Positions 35,309 to 44,101 of a DNA stretch of 64,000 nt are shown here, piece after piece. The stretch is taken from the NCBI RefSeq assembly GCF_042214795.1, contig NZ_CP090177.1, positions 1,736,001-1,800,000 on the forward strand, given 5' to 3'. This DNA comes from Arcobacter iocasae (GTDB lineage Bacteria > Campylobacterota > Campylobacteria > Campylobacterales > Arcobacteraceae). The translations under genes were made by a program, and so were the position numbers. Position 1 is the first letter of the stretch. The number at the start of each line of letters is the position of its first letter. A model generated the notes under the pieces. That model searched no databases. It worked only from the letters and a program-made list of their open reading frames with translations, and had not been told where the DNA came from.

Positions 35309-35947
35309 ATGAAAGCTTTCAATATCTTAAAAATAGCAGTGTTATCACTGCTATTTTTTTTAATCCCACTAAATGCAAGCATAAATAAGTATGTATTATC
35401 AGACGATGTTGTCATTGATCCAAGAACAGCACAAAAAATACTTGAAATCGGATCTGAAGTAAAAAAGAAAACAAATGTAAATTTGTATGTATATGTAAAA
35501 ACTGATTTAGGAATAGATAAAAATATACCTATAAAAGAAAAAATGCAATTAATTAAAAAAGAAGAGACTGAATTAACTTCAACTCTAAGTAAACCTTATG
35601 CAGTATTAACAATAGCAGTGGAACAAATGCATGTTAATCTATTAATGTCTGAAAAACTCAAAAGTATAATTAATAAAGATGATATTCTAGATGGTTATGT
35701 TGTGCCATTACTTGCTTCAAAAGATAAAAATACACTTTTTACAAAAATTAGTGCTGCTGTACTAAATGGATATTCTGAAATGGCTGATGATGTTGCACAT
35801 GCCAATGGAATTGAAAAACTTGAATCAGGAATTCCAAGTTCAGGTAAAACAGCTGGAACAATTTGGAAAGTATTTATGTATACTTTAGTTATACTAGGTG
35901 TGTTTTTATATACTTTTGCAGTATTGAGATCAAAAAAGAAAAAATAG
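35309..35947 (+). CDS. Membrane-anchored periplasmic protein, TPM-domain-like, cbb3-operon associated
   Basis: The 212-residue protein has a signal peptide (about 1-24), a periplasmic alpha/beta domain (about 30-160) and a C-terminal membrane helix (about 185-205) ending in a lysine cluster. The order resembles TPM-domain proteins (YgcG-like), some of which act in assembly or repair of membrane complexes; the match is weak. It starts directly at the stop of the 30-residue peptide and is followed 7 nt later by a FixH-like gene. Function unproven. Confidence 0.6.
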   Translation: MKAFNILKIAVLSLLFFLIPLNASINKYVLSDDVVIDPRTAQKILEIGSEVKKKTNVNLYVYVKTDLGIDKNIPIKEKMQLIKKEETELTSTLSKPYAVLTIAVEQMHVNLLMSEKLKSIINKDDILDGYVVPLLASKDKNTLFTKISAAVLNGYSEMADDVAHANGIEKLESGIPSSGKTAGTIWKVFMYTLVILGVFLYTFAVLRSKKKK

Positions 35948-35954
35948 GTATTAA

Positions 35955-36515
35955 ATGAAAAAAAGAAATTATTGGCCGTTATTTTTTATAGCTATATTTA
36001 CATTTACATTTTCAATGGTAATTTGGACCGTTATGTCAGCTATAAAAACACCAGTACATGAGGATAAATCATTTTTAAGTTCATATCATATTATGGATGT
36101 GGAGTTTAATGATATAGTTGATTATAATGAAAAGTTTTCTAAAAAATATAATCTTAAAATGAAAATAAATGATAAAGAGTTTGACTCTTTAGTATTAAAT
36201 GATGTCTTTTTATCACAAAGAGTGATTGACCAAAAATCAATGCACAAAGATATTTTTAAAAAAGGCATGAACAATATCTCTTTTGATTTAACAACTAAAG
36301 ATGGAGTAAAAGTTCCAAATTTTAAAATTAGTTTTAAAGTTACAAGAACTACAAATAGTTATTCTGACATTGATATAAACAATGATGAGAAGAAGAATGA
36401 AAAATTTACTTTCAATTTAGAAAAAGCTGGTAATTGGAATATTACTGGAATACTTGACACAAATGATGGAGAAAAAGGTTTCTTTTATATAAAATCAAAT
36501 GCTACAGACAAGTAA
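35955..36515 (+). CDS. FixH/CcoH-like membrane protein
   Basis: The 186-residue protein has one N-terminal membrane helix (about 7-29) and a periplasmic beta-rich domain. Anchor plus Ig-like domain and the place at the end of a cbb3 operon fit FixH/CcoH, which is needed for cbb3 assembly in other bacteria. The family is poorly conserved, so this rests on layout and context. Its end overlaps the addB-like gene by 17 bp. Confidence 0.6.
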   Translation: MKKRNYWPLFFIAIFTFTFSMVIWTVMSAIKTPVHEDKSFLSSYHIMDVEFNDIVDYNEKFSKKYNLKMKINDKEFDSLVLNDVFLSQRVIDQKSMHKDIFKKGMNNISFDLTTKDGVKVPNFKISFKVTRTTNSYSDIDINNDEKKNEKFTFNLEKAGNWNITGILDTNDGEKGFFYIKSNATDK

Positions 36516-38859
36516 AACACTTATAGTATTTCCAACTTCTAGGGCTATAAGAGAATCTATAAAAAGAAGAAGCAATGAGAACTTATTGCTTCCTTCTTAT
36601 TTAACAATCGATGAATTCTTAAAAAAATCCATATCCATAAAAAATAAAAAATATATTGATGAAGAGCAAAGATTTTTATATTTAAAAGATGCTTCAGATA
36701 TTAAAAATCTTAACAAACTTGGTATTTCAAATAATTTCACCTCATTTTTAAAACAATCAGATTATTTATTTAGGTTTTTTGGCGAATTAGCTGCTGAAAA
36801 AGTTTCAATAGACAGTATTGATGAAGTTGATACTTATGAGTACTATAAAGAACATATAGCTATATTAAAAGAGATTTACAATAACTATGTAACAATACTT
36901 GATACAAATAATGTTATTGATAAAATAAATCTTCCTAATAATTATGAACTTAATCAAAACTTTTTAAATAGATATGAAAGCATAGAAATATATTTTGAAG
37001 GATATTTTACAAATTTTGAATTAGAAATTATATTTGAAATATCAAAATATACTAAAATAATAGTTAATCTATTTTCAAATAAATACAATCAAAAATCAAT
37101 ACAAAGTTTTATAAATTTTGGTTTTGAATTAGAAGAAGGTTATGAATATAAAATCGATTTAACAAACAAATCTATAATAGAAAAACAAAAAGAAATATCA
37201 AACTTGAAAAATACAAAAGCTATTGCATTTACAAGTAGAATAAATCAAATAGCTTTTATAAAAGAATCTATAATAGATGCAGTAAAAAGTGGAATAAAGC
37301 CAGAAGATATAGCGTTAATAGTTCCTGATGAAAAGTTTGTAGAGATACTAGAACAATTTGATGATGAGCAATATTTTAATTATGCTATGGGTAAAAGTAT
37401 AAATAATAGCAAAATTTATAAAGTAGTAAATTCCATATACTCTTATTTAAATGAAAATGAAAGAAAAACAAAAGAATCAATAGAGTTTTATAAAATCAAT
37501 TCTGAAATGATTGATAGTATTAAAAAAATATGGAATAAAAAACTAGATAAGATAAGTTTTGATATTCTAATTGAATATTTAAAATCAATAGAACACAATA
37601 AAGAGTTAATAGAAAAATTTGATGAATTAACTTATAAATTAAATCACCTATTTTTTAATAGTTCTCAAAATATACTTTTCAAAGAAGCTGTAAAAATACT
37701 TATTCAAAAAATACAAAAAATAACACTTGATGACATTAACTCTGGACTTATTACTGTAATGGGTTTATTAGAAACTAGAGCTGTTGAATTTGAAGCAGTT
37801 ATAATCTGTGATTTCAATGAGAACTATATACCAAAATCTAGTATTAAAGATAAATTCTTATCATCAATTATTAAAAAAAGAGTAAAACTTCCCACTCAAA
37901 AAGATAGGGAGAATTTACAAAAATACTACTATTATAGATTGATGAATAAAGCAAAAAATCTTTATATTTCATATACTCAAAATGAGACTATGCAAGTAAG
38001 TAGATTTGCTGATGAGTTGTTTAAAGATAAAATCAACTCATCTACAAAAGATAAACAATACAAACAAATACTTTATAAAAACAGATCAATAAATCATTTT
38101 AATGAAAATATTGAACATGAGATTGATTTATCAAAACAAGAATGGTCAGCTACTTCACTTAAAAAGTATTTAGAATGTAAAAGAAAGTATTACTTAGAGT
38201 ATATATGCAAAATAAAAGACCATAACATAAGCTTAAAGCCAAAAGGTTTTGAATTGGGAAGTATGGTTCACAAAACATTAGAAAATGCATATAAGAGCTT
38301 TGAGGTGCAAAATATTAATTATGAGATTATAAAGTCACTCTTTGAAAAACAGATGAATGAAAATCCCTTTTTACTTTTGGATAAAGAAATATTTTTAAGA
38401 AAATTAAATACTTTTGTAGAGTTTGAAAATAAAAGATTTGAAGATAAAAGTTTGAGTGTATTAGAAATAGAAAAAGACTTTAAATTTGATTACAATGGAA
38501 TAGTTTTAAAAGGAAGTATTGATAGAATTGATAAACAAGATGATAAGTATTTACTCATAGATTATAAAACATCAGCAAGTCTAAAAATTGATAGTGTTAA
38601 AACTTATGAAAATAGTGTTGACTTTCAATTGGAATTTTATTATTTAGCTTGCTTAGAACTATTTGGATATGACAATATTAAAGCTTATTATTATGATTTA
38701 AACAATTCAAAACTGCTTGAAGAAGTTGTTTTATTTGAAAAGTTAGAGTTACTTAAAAATATATTTATAGAGCTAAAAACAAAAAAAGTAAACTTTGAAA
38801 AATGTGAGAAAACATCAACTTGTCAGTACTGTGAATTTAAAACTATTTGTGATAGATAA
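36499..38859 (+). CDS. addB: AddB-like PD-(D/E)XK nuclease/helicase subunit
   Basis: The 786-residue protein has a helicase-like N-terminal part without a convincing Walker A (FPTSRAIRESI), a central INSGLITVMGLLETRAVEFEAV-type segment, and a C-terminal PD-(D/E)XK nuclease with KGSIDRID and LLIDYKTS. Cysteines in LECKRKYYLEYICK and the terminal CQYCEFKTIC match the iron-sulfur cluster that frames this nuclease in AddB proteins. It would act with AddA in double-strand break processing; no addA is in the window. It overlaps the FixH-like gene by 17 bp and probably rides on the cbb3 transcript. Confidence 0.8.
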   Translation: MLQTSKTLIVFPTSRAIRESIKRRSNENLLLPSYLTIDEFLKKSISIKNKKYIDEEQRFLYLKDASDIKNLNKLGISNNFTSFLKQSDYLFRFFGELAAEKVSIDSIDEVDTYEYYKEHIAILKEIYNNYVTILDTNNVIDKINLPNNYELNQNFLNRYESIEIYFEGYFTNFELEIIFEISKYTKIIVNLFSNKYNQKSIQSFINFGFELEEGYEYKIDLTNKSIIEKQKEISNLKNTKAIAFTSRINQIAFIKESIIDAVKSGIKPEDIALIVPDEKFVEILEQFDDEQYFNYAMGKSINNSKIYKVVNSIYSYLNENERKTKESIEFYKINSEMIDSIKKIWNKKLDKISFDILIEYLKSIEHNKELIEKFDELTYKLNHLFFNSSQNILFKEAVKILIQKIQKITLDDINSGLITVMGLLETRAVEFEAVIICDFNENYIPKSSIKDKFLSSIIKKRVKLPTQKDRENLQKYYYYRLMNKAKNLYISYTQNETMQVSRFADELFKDKINSSTKDKQYKQILYKNRSINHFNENIEHEIDLSKQEWSATSLKKYLECKRKYYLEYICKIKDHNISLKPKGFELGSMVHKTLENAYKSFEVQNINYEIIKSLFEKQMNENPFLLLDKEIFLRKLNTFVEFENKRFEDKSLSVLEIEKDFKFDYNGIVLKGSIDRIDKQDDKYLLIDYKTSASLKIDSVKTYENSVDFQLEFYYLACLELFGYDNIKAYYYDLNNSKLLEEVVLFEKLELLKNIFIELKTKKVNFEKCEKTSTCQYCEFKTICDR

Positions 38860-38888
38860 AAGTACAAGATAATTCTTGTACTTTTATC
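38855..38888. terminator. Bidirectional terminator between addB and prfB
   Basis: A perfect 15-bp stem (GATAAAAGTACAAGA and its complement, loop TAAT) includes the stop codons of both convergent genes. A/T-rich stem ends supply the T-tract in either direction. Confidence 0.85.
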
Positions 38889-39978
38889 TTGCAGTTGCTA
38901 TTAAAACATCTTCAATCATTTTTGTAATATCTCCATCCAATATTGCTTCCACATTTGAATATCCAATATTACTTCTTGTATCTTTTATTTGTTGATATGG
39001 TTGCATTACATAAGATCTAATTTGATGTCCCCAACCAATCTCACTTTTTTCAACGCCATCTTTTATAGCTTGTTGTTTTTCTAATTCATATTCATAAAGT
39101 CTAGATTTTAACATCTTCATGGCACTTGCTTTATTTTTATGTTGAGATCTATCATTTTGACACTGTACAACTATATTTGTAGCAATATGAGTGATTCTAA
39201 TAGCACTTTCAGTTTTATTAACATGTTGCCCACCAGCACCACTTGATCTATATGTATCTATTCTTATATCTTTATCTTCAACAACAATATCAATATTATC
39301 ATCAATTTCAGGACTTACCATTACAGATGCAAATGAAGTATGTCTTTTAGCATTTGAATCAAAAGGAGAGATTCTAACAAGTCTATGAATACCATTTTCT
39401 GCTTTTAAATATCCATAGGCATTTTCACCTTTTATGATAAAAGATACATCTTTTAATCCAGCTTCTTCCCCATCTTGATAGTCAAGTACTTCTATTTTGA
39501 AATCCATTCTTTCAGCCCATCTAAGATACATTCTATAAAGCATACTAGCCCAATCTTGAGACTCAGTTCCTCCAGCTCCTGGGTGAATAGAAATAATAGC
39601 ATTAGATGAATCATCAGGATTACTTAGCATTACTGATATTTCAGTAGATCTTATAAGATTGTCTAACTCTTCTGCTTCTGCATGAAGTAATTCAAAAGTG
39701 TCTTCATCTTTTTCATCTATTGCCATCTCATAAAGTTCATTTGTACCACTTAAAGACTCATTAGCTTTATTAAATTTAGATAATTTACTCAATATTCTAT
39801 TTTTTTCAATACCTATTTTAGTAGCTGTTTCAACATCGTTCCAAAAGTCTTGAGAAGATTCTAACTCTTCTATCTCTTTTAATCTTGATTTCAAAACATC
39901 AGGTTTGAGTATATCTTTTATATTTTGAAGTTTTTTATTTAATAATTTTAGTAATTCAGAATACTCATAACTATCCAC
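38884..39978 (-). CDS. prfB: Peptide chain release factor 2
   Basis: The 364-residue factor releases the peptide at UGA and UAA. The stop-reading tripeptide Ser204-Pro-Phe206 and the catalytic Gly249-Gly-Gln251 (SSGAGGQHVNKTES) are present. The frame is uninterrupted, so the +1 programmed frameshift known in many prfB genes is absent. The start is GTG, directly after the stop of the upstream cytochrome gene, with GAGGC as a modest ribosome site. Confidence 0.96.
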   Translation of the reverse strand: MDSYEYSELLKLLNKKLQNIKDILKPDVLKSRLKEIEELESSQDFWNDVETATKIGIEKNRILSKLSKFNKANESLSGTNELYEMAIDEKDEDTFELLHAEAEELDNLIRSTEISVMLSNPDDSSNAIISIHPGAGGTESQDWASMLYRMYLRWAERMDFKIEVLDYQDGEEAGLKDVSFIIKGENAYGYLKAENGIHRLVRISPFDSNAKRHTSFASVMVSPEIDDNIDIVVEDKDIRIDTYRSSGAGGQHVNKTESAIRITHIATNIVVQCQNDRSQHKNKASAMKMLKSRLYEYELEKQQAIKDGVEKSEIGWGHQIRSYVMQPYQQIKDTRSNIGYSNVEAILDGDITKMIEDVLIATAR

Positions 39979-40608
39979 TTATTTTTTTGCCTCATCTTTA
40001 TTTACTGATTTTAAATAAACATAAATATTTTTCAAGTCATCTTGACTAGTAATAGTTGCATAAGGCATCATAATAAATGCTTGACCTCTATTATATGTTC
40101 CAAGATTATAATCTCTCATTGCCATAGTAAAATCATCAAGAGAAAGATCCCTCAAAGGTCTTGAAGTTCCTCTTGCTTCTATTTCACCTTTTTCACCATG
40201 ACATTGTTGACATTTTGCTATATATCTTTGTTTTCCTGAAACTGACATTGCATAGTTTCTTTTTATTATCGCTTCCTTTTTAGCTGCTTCTTCTTTATCT
40301 GCAAGTCTATTCATAATTTGTTTTTCTAATTTATCAATGTCAAAATTACTAACTTTTTCTTCTTTTTTGAATACATAAATATAGTTGTAGCCATTTTTTG
40401 TATCTGTAATTTTTATGTCATTTACATTCCAACCCTCATTTTTCATTTCAGAAGGTGATTTTTCTCCTGCACATAATCCCCCGTCAAGTTTTGTATTTTC
40501 AATAGTTGACATAGATTTGTGATTTTCTTTAAAGCACATAGTTGTTTGTGCATAAAGTGACATAGTTGTAAGTACTGTAAAAGTAAGTGCTGGAATTAGT
40601 TTTATCAT
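39979..40608 (-). CDS. Periplasmic monoheme cytochrome c
   Basis: The 209-residue protein has a signal peptide (about 1-20), a novel-looking middle region with two cysteines (Cys25, Cys46) and a charged helix (about 90-120), and a C-terminal class I cytochrome c domain with Cys133-Gln-Gln-Cys136-His137 and a possible Met ligand in MPYATI. It may carry electrons to the cbb3 oxidase or another periplasmic partner (inference). It is directly upstream of prfB with no gap, an unusual operon partner. Confidence 0.85.
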   Translation of the reverse strand: MIKLIPALTFTVLTTMSLYAQTTMCFKENHKSMSTIENTKLDGGLCAGEKSPSEMKNEGWNVNDIKITDTKNGYNYIYVFKKEEKVSNFDIDKLEKQIMNRLADKEEAAKKEAIIKRNYAMSVSGKQRYIAKCQQCHGEKGEIEARGTSRPLRDLSLDDFTMAMRDYNLGTYNRGQAFIMMPYATITSQDDLKNIYVYLKSVNKDEAKK

Positions 40609-40666
40609 TAGTTTATATCCTTTTTTTTAAAAGGACATTTTATCATAAAGTTTCTTGAGTTTTTAT

Positions 40667-40703
40667 TTATAAAAAAAGGTTAGAAGCAAAGCTTCTAACC
40701 TTT
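40667..40703 (-). terminator. Terminator of the porin gene
   Basis: A perfect 13-bp stem AAAGGTTAGAAGC with its complement and a 3-nt loop is followed on the minus strand by seven T. It lies about 30 nt after the porin stop. Confidence 0.93.
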
Positions 40704-40734
40704 ATGTTTAGTAGTTTATTATATATTTCTAATA

Positions 40735-41880
40735 TTAGAAAGAATATACAATGTTAAGTCTACCTCTTGTACCTTTATCAGTTTTTGCATCACTATCAAC
40801 TTGACCAAATCTTACATAATATTTGAAGTTTTTAGCCACAGAATGTGTTGCTTGTAATACCCACTCGTCTGCATCAGAGTTGTTAACTGAGTCAATTGTA
40901 AATATGTTATAGTTAGCAGAAAGGTTAATTGAATCTGTAACATCTACATTAACATTGATTTTTGTTAAATCAGCATCATCTTTACCATTAAGAGTTAATC
41001 CCCAACCTTGGAAACCAACTTCTGCATCATCATCACCATGTAATGCAACACCTGTAGCTTTTACACCAGTTGCATTGTTAATGTCATTAGTCATACCATA
41101 ATCAAGACCAAATCCAACGATACCAATTTTAGCTTTTGCACCTAATTTAAATAATGATTCAGTATCTGCACCATCTTGATCATGTTTTACAGCTGAGTAT
41201 CTAGCATATAAAGAAACTACATTGATTTTAGCACTTGCACCTAAAGTATAAGCTTGGTGTCCATCATTACTTGAGTCATTAGCTTCTGCAGCATCTAAAT
41301 ACCATGCATCTAAAGCAACTGGACCAACGTTAGCCATTACACCTAAACCTGCAATTGCTTCTCCACCAGTGATTAAGTTAGTATTTTGTAAATAAGTACC
41401 AGCAACAGTTACAGGACCAGCATTAACAACTGCAGTTAAACCATTACCTGTATTTTCATCACCAGTTGAATCAGCTTGAACTGCAAATGGAGATGGAACA
41501 GCTTGTTTACCAGCAATAAATGTAGTATTAGCAAGACCTGTATATACGAAGTTTGCTTGAGTTAATGCAAAAGTAGCATTGATATCTGAAACACCAGAAT
41601 CAATTGATGCCATATCATTACCAGTACCAATAATTGTTTTACTTACAAAAGTAATATCATCAGTTACATTTGATTTAGCAGTAATTGCAATTTTGTATTT
41701 ACTTTGTGTAAAGTTATTTTTATCTGATTGGTCATCATTACTTCTATCATTATATTGGTATGCAACTGTACCAGATACATCTACACCTTTGATAGCTTCT
41801 TCTAAAGGTTTTGCGTTAGCAGTAGTTAAACCAGCTACTGCAACAGCAGCTACTAAACTTAATTTTACGAATTTTTTCAT
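40735..41880 (-). CDS. Major outer-membrane porin, Campylobacterota type
   Basis: The 381-residue protein has a signal peptide (about 1-23), repeated amphipathic strands rich in Gly, Asp and aromatic residues, and a C-terminal Phe, the signature of an outer-membrane beta-barrel. Layout and start (MKKFVKLSLVAAVAVAG) resemble Arcobacter/Campylobacter major porins. It would form a general diffusion pore. A monocistronic unit with a strong terminator, AGGAGA ribosome site and a long GC-rich leader suggests high, regulated expression. Confidence 0.85.
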   Translation of the reverse strand: MKKFVKLSLVAAVAVAGLTTANAKPLEEAIKGVDVSGTVAYQYNDRSNDDQSDKNNFTQSKYKIAITAKSNVTDDITFVSKTIIGTGNDMASIDSGVSDINATFALTQANFVYTGLANTTFIAGKQAVPSPFAVQADSTGDENTGNGLTAVVNAGPVTVAGTYLQNTNLITGGEAIAGLGVMANVGPVALDAWYLDAAEANDSSNDGHQAYTLGASAKINVVSLYARYSAVKHDQDGADTESLFKLGAKAKIGIVGFGLDYGMTNDINNATGVKATGVALHGDDDAEVGFQGWGLTLNGKDDADLTKINVNVDVTDSINLSANYNIFTIDSVNNSDADEWVLQATHSVAKNFKYYVRFGQVDSDAKTDKGTRGRLNIVYSF

Positions 41881-41888
41881 TTGATCTC

Positions 41889-41979
41889 CTGAAAGGGTTA
41901 TTTTTAAATCAGTTCCTCGGACGCGCGAACAATCTTCTTGTATAAATACTTGAAAGATACTTTCCGATTCACCGTTGCG
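41889..41979 (-). promoter_or_regulatory. Structured GC-rich leader of the porin mRNA
   Basis: The 5' untranslated region contains stretches far richer in G+C than the surroundings; 41912-41930 is 13 of 19 G/C. Candidate pairings on the minus strand are CGCAAC with GUU(C)GCG around a core in which AAUC pairs GAUU and GAAAG pairs CUUUC, or alternatively a GUUC/GAAC hairpin nearer the gene. A -10-like TAAAAT lies at 41988-41983, placing the transcript start near 41976. No known riboswitch is recognised. Confidence 0.5.
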
Positions 41980-42062
41980 AAAATTTTACATGCTTTAAAA
42001 TTAAAGTTTTCTTAATTTCAAGGTTTTTGAGTAATTTAATCTATTATTTTAAGTTTTATTTA

Positions 42063-42087
42063 TAAAAAAGCCATATTTTATAGGCTT
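42063..42087 (-). terminator. Terminator of plsY-folB
   Basis: AAGCC/GGCTT arms, with a short AT-rich inner pairing, overlap the folB stop and run into TTTTTTATAAA on the minus strand. Confidence 0.65.
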
Positions 42088-42389
42088 ACGCTTACTTTAC
42101 AATTGGATAAAATATCTGGTTTTTTGATAGTTATATTTAGTTTTTTTATGGAATATTTATCTTTTAAGCATTTTTTCAAATTTAAAAGTGCATCTTCTAT
42201 CAACTCAAATTTATTTTTTTTCATTAGATTTTCAATATCTAATGCTACTTTTGAGTAATCAATAAATTCAGAATTTATGAAGTTATATGAAAAAGAGCAG
42301 TTTATTATAACTCTTTGCTCTTTTTCTCTTTCGAAGGGTAAAATACCAATTATGCAATCAAAAGTAAGGTCTTCAATTTTTACTTTCAT
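42078..42389 (-). CDS. folB: Dihydroneopterin aldolase
   Basis: The 103-residue protein, short but within family range, starts MKVKIEDLTFDCIIGILPFEREKEQ, the usual FolB opening with the conserved Glu; the C-terminal KKLNITIKKP strand is also typical. It cleaves dihydroneopterin in folate synthesis. It shares one base with the end of plsY and is cotranscribed with it. Confidence 0.88.
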   Translation of the reverse strand: MKVKIEDLTFDCIIGILPFEREKEQRVIINCSFSYNFINSEFIDYSKVALDIENLMKKNKFELIEDALLNLKKCLKDKYSIKKLNITIKKPDILSNCKVSVSL

Positions 42390-43009
42390 TAGACAGCTTT
42401 TAGTTCTTCTTTTTTGATAAGTCTTACGATATTTGGAATATGTTTATAAAAAATTATAAATGAAATCAAATACATAGGTGCATTTGAGCCTACTGTTAAT
42501 CCATTGTTAAATACAATTGCTGCAATTATTACAGCAATCAGTCCTAAAAGAGATGATAAAGAAGAGATTTTTAAAACTTTTGCACAAAATCCCCAAACAA
42601 TAGCACCAATAAGTGTTGGAATTGGAATTAGTACTAAAAATACTCCAAGTCCAGTTGCTACTCCTTTTCCACCCTCAAGCCCTAAATAAATACTATAACA
42701 ATGACCAACCACAGCTAACACAGCAATTGTCCAAAGTGTAGCTTCACTTACTCCGAAAGCCTGTGCGATAAGAAGAATGATTGTTCCTTTTATGGCATCA
42801 AGAATAACAGTTGCAAGACCTAGTTTTTTTGCTAAGTTTGGGTTTGTCTCTTTTACTACTCTTAGAACATTTGTCGCACCTATTGATTTACTTCCATGCT
42901 CTTTTATATTTACTCCTGCAAAGGTTTTTGCTAAGAGTAAACCAAAGGGAATAGAGCCTATTAGATAAGCTAAAATATAAAAAATAAGATTTGTATTTAA
43001 AAAATCCAT
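42389..43009 (-). CDS. plsY: Acyl-phosphate:glycerol-3-phosphate acyltransferase
   Basis: The 206-residue inner-membrane enzyme with about five helices acylates glycerol-3-phosphate at position 1. The three family motifs GSIPFGLLLAK, HGSKSIGATNVLR and GGKGVATGLGVF are intact. It heads the plsY-folB unit and is divergent from nadA across a region with a perfect 21-bp palindrome. Confidence 0.95.
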   Translation of the reverse strand: MDFLNTNLIFYILAYLIGSIPFGLLLAKTFAGVNIKEHGSKSIGATNVLRVVKETNPNLAKKLGLATVILDAIKGTIILLIAQAFGVSEATLWTIAVLAVVGHCYSIYLGLEGGKGVATGLGVFLVLIPIPTLIGAIVWGFCAKVLKISSLSSLLGLIAVIIAAIVFNNGLTVGSNAPMYLISFIIFYKHIPNIVRLIKKEELKAV

Positions 43010-43049
43010 TATGACCTCAATTAATTTTTTTGATTATGTTTAAATGGAT

Positions 43050-43070
43050 TATAACAAAAATTTTGTTATA
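43050..43070. promoter_or_regulatory. Palindrome in the plsY/nadA divergent promoter region
   Basis: TATAACAAAA and TTTTGTTATA flank a single base, making a perfect 10-bp dyad, 41 bp from the plsY start and 42 bp from the nadA start. The geometry is that of an operator for a dimeric repressor. The protein is unknown; no NadR, NiaR or NrtR gene is in the window. Confidence 0.45.
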
Positions 43071-43111
43071 TTCCCGTTAAATGTTAAATATTATAAACCT
43101 AAGGGTAAATT

Positions 43112-44101
43112 TTGAATTTAAAAGATGAAATAATAAAATTAAAAGAAGAACTTGATGTTACTTTAGTCGCTCACTTTTATCAAAGAGATGAAGTGTTTGA
43201 GCTAGCTGACATCACAGGGGATTCTTTAGAATTAGCTAAAAAAGCTATGGAAACAAGTAGTAAGTATATCGTATTTTGTGGTGTTGGATTTATGGGTGAG
43301 AGTGTAAAAGTTATGAGTCCCGAAAAAAGAGTTCTTATGCCAAAAATTGCCTGTTGTGCAATGGCTAGAATGATTGATGTGGATTATTTTGATGAATCAT
43401 TAGCCAAATTAAATGCAATGGGTGTTTCAACTGAGGAACTTCTTCCTATTACATATATAAACTCAAGTGCAGCAGTAAAAGCTAGAGTTGGTGAAATGGG
43501 TGGTATGGTCTGTACTTCTTCAAATGCTTATAAAATCATTGAAAAAGGTTTGAAATCTGGTAAGAAAATATTTTTTGTACCTGATAGATGTTTAGGACAA
43601 AACTTTGCAAAAAGTTTAAATCTAAAATCAACTGTTATAGGTGATGGAAGTGATCCAAAAGAAGCTGATATTATTTGTTATGATGGTTTTTGTTCTGTGC
43701 ATCAACTTTTTTCAACTGATGATATTGAGTTTTATAGAAATAAATATCCAGATATCTTAATTGCAGTTCATCCAGAGTGTGATCCAAAGATTTGTGATAT
43801 GGCTGATTTTGTTGGTTCAACTTCTCAACTTATTACATATATAAAAGAATTGGATCCTGAACAAAAAATTGCAGTGGGAACTGAGTATAATATGGTAAAT
43901 AGATTAAGAGATAAAAATACATATATATTAAGCTCAACTAAACCAGAATGTCCAACTATGAATGAAACAACATTGCAAGATGTTTATAATTGTTTAAAAG
44001 AGATAAAAGATGGTAAAGAAGTATTTTCAAATGAGATATTTGTAAATGACAATGTAATCAAGTGGGCAAAAGTAGCACTACAAAGGATGTTTGAAGTATG
44101 A
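43112..44101 (+). CDS. nadA: Quinolinate synthase
   Basis: The 329-residue enzyme condenses iminoaspartate and dihydroxyacetone phosphate to quinolinate for NAD synthesis. LVAHFYQRDEVFELADITGDSLELAKKA opens the protein, and cysteines in VFCGVGFMGESVK, YDGFCSVHQLF and TKPECPTMNET are the [4Fe-4S] ligands. The start is TTG; no ATG or GTG is in frame nearby, and AAGGG lies upstream. It overlaps nadC by 4 bp (ATGA). Confidence 0.95.
   Translation: MNLKDEIIKLKEELDVTLVAHFYQRDEVFELADITGDSLELAKKAMETSSKYIVFCGVGFMGESVKVMSPEKRVLMPKIACCAMARMIDVDYFDESLAKLNAMGVSTEELLPITYINSSAAVKARVGEMGGMVCTSSNAYKIIEKGLKSGKKIFFVPDRCLGQNFAKSLNLKSTVIGDGSDPKEADIICYDGFCSVHQLFSTDDIEFYRNKYPDILIAVHPECDPKICDMADFVGSTSQLITYIKELDPEQKIAVGTEYNMVNRLRDKNTYILSSTKPECPTMNETTLQDVYNCLKEIKDGKEVFSNEIFVNDNVIKWAKVALQRMFEV

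Noticed and set aside
38884..39978. Programmed frameshift in prfB
   Set aside because: The frame is continuous from the GTG start, with no internal TGA near codon 25.
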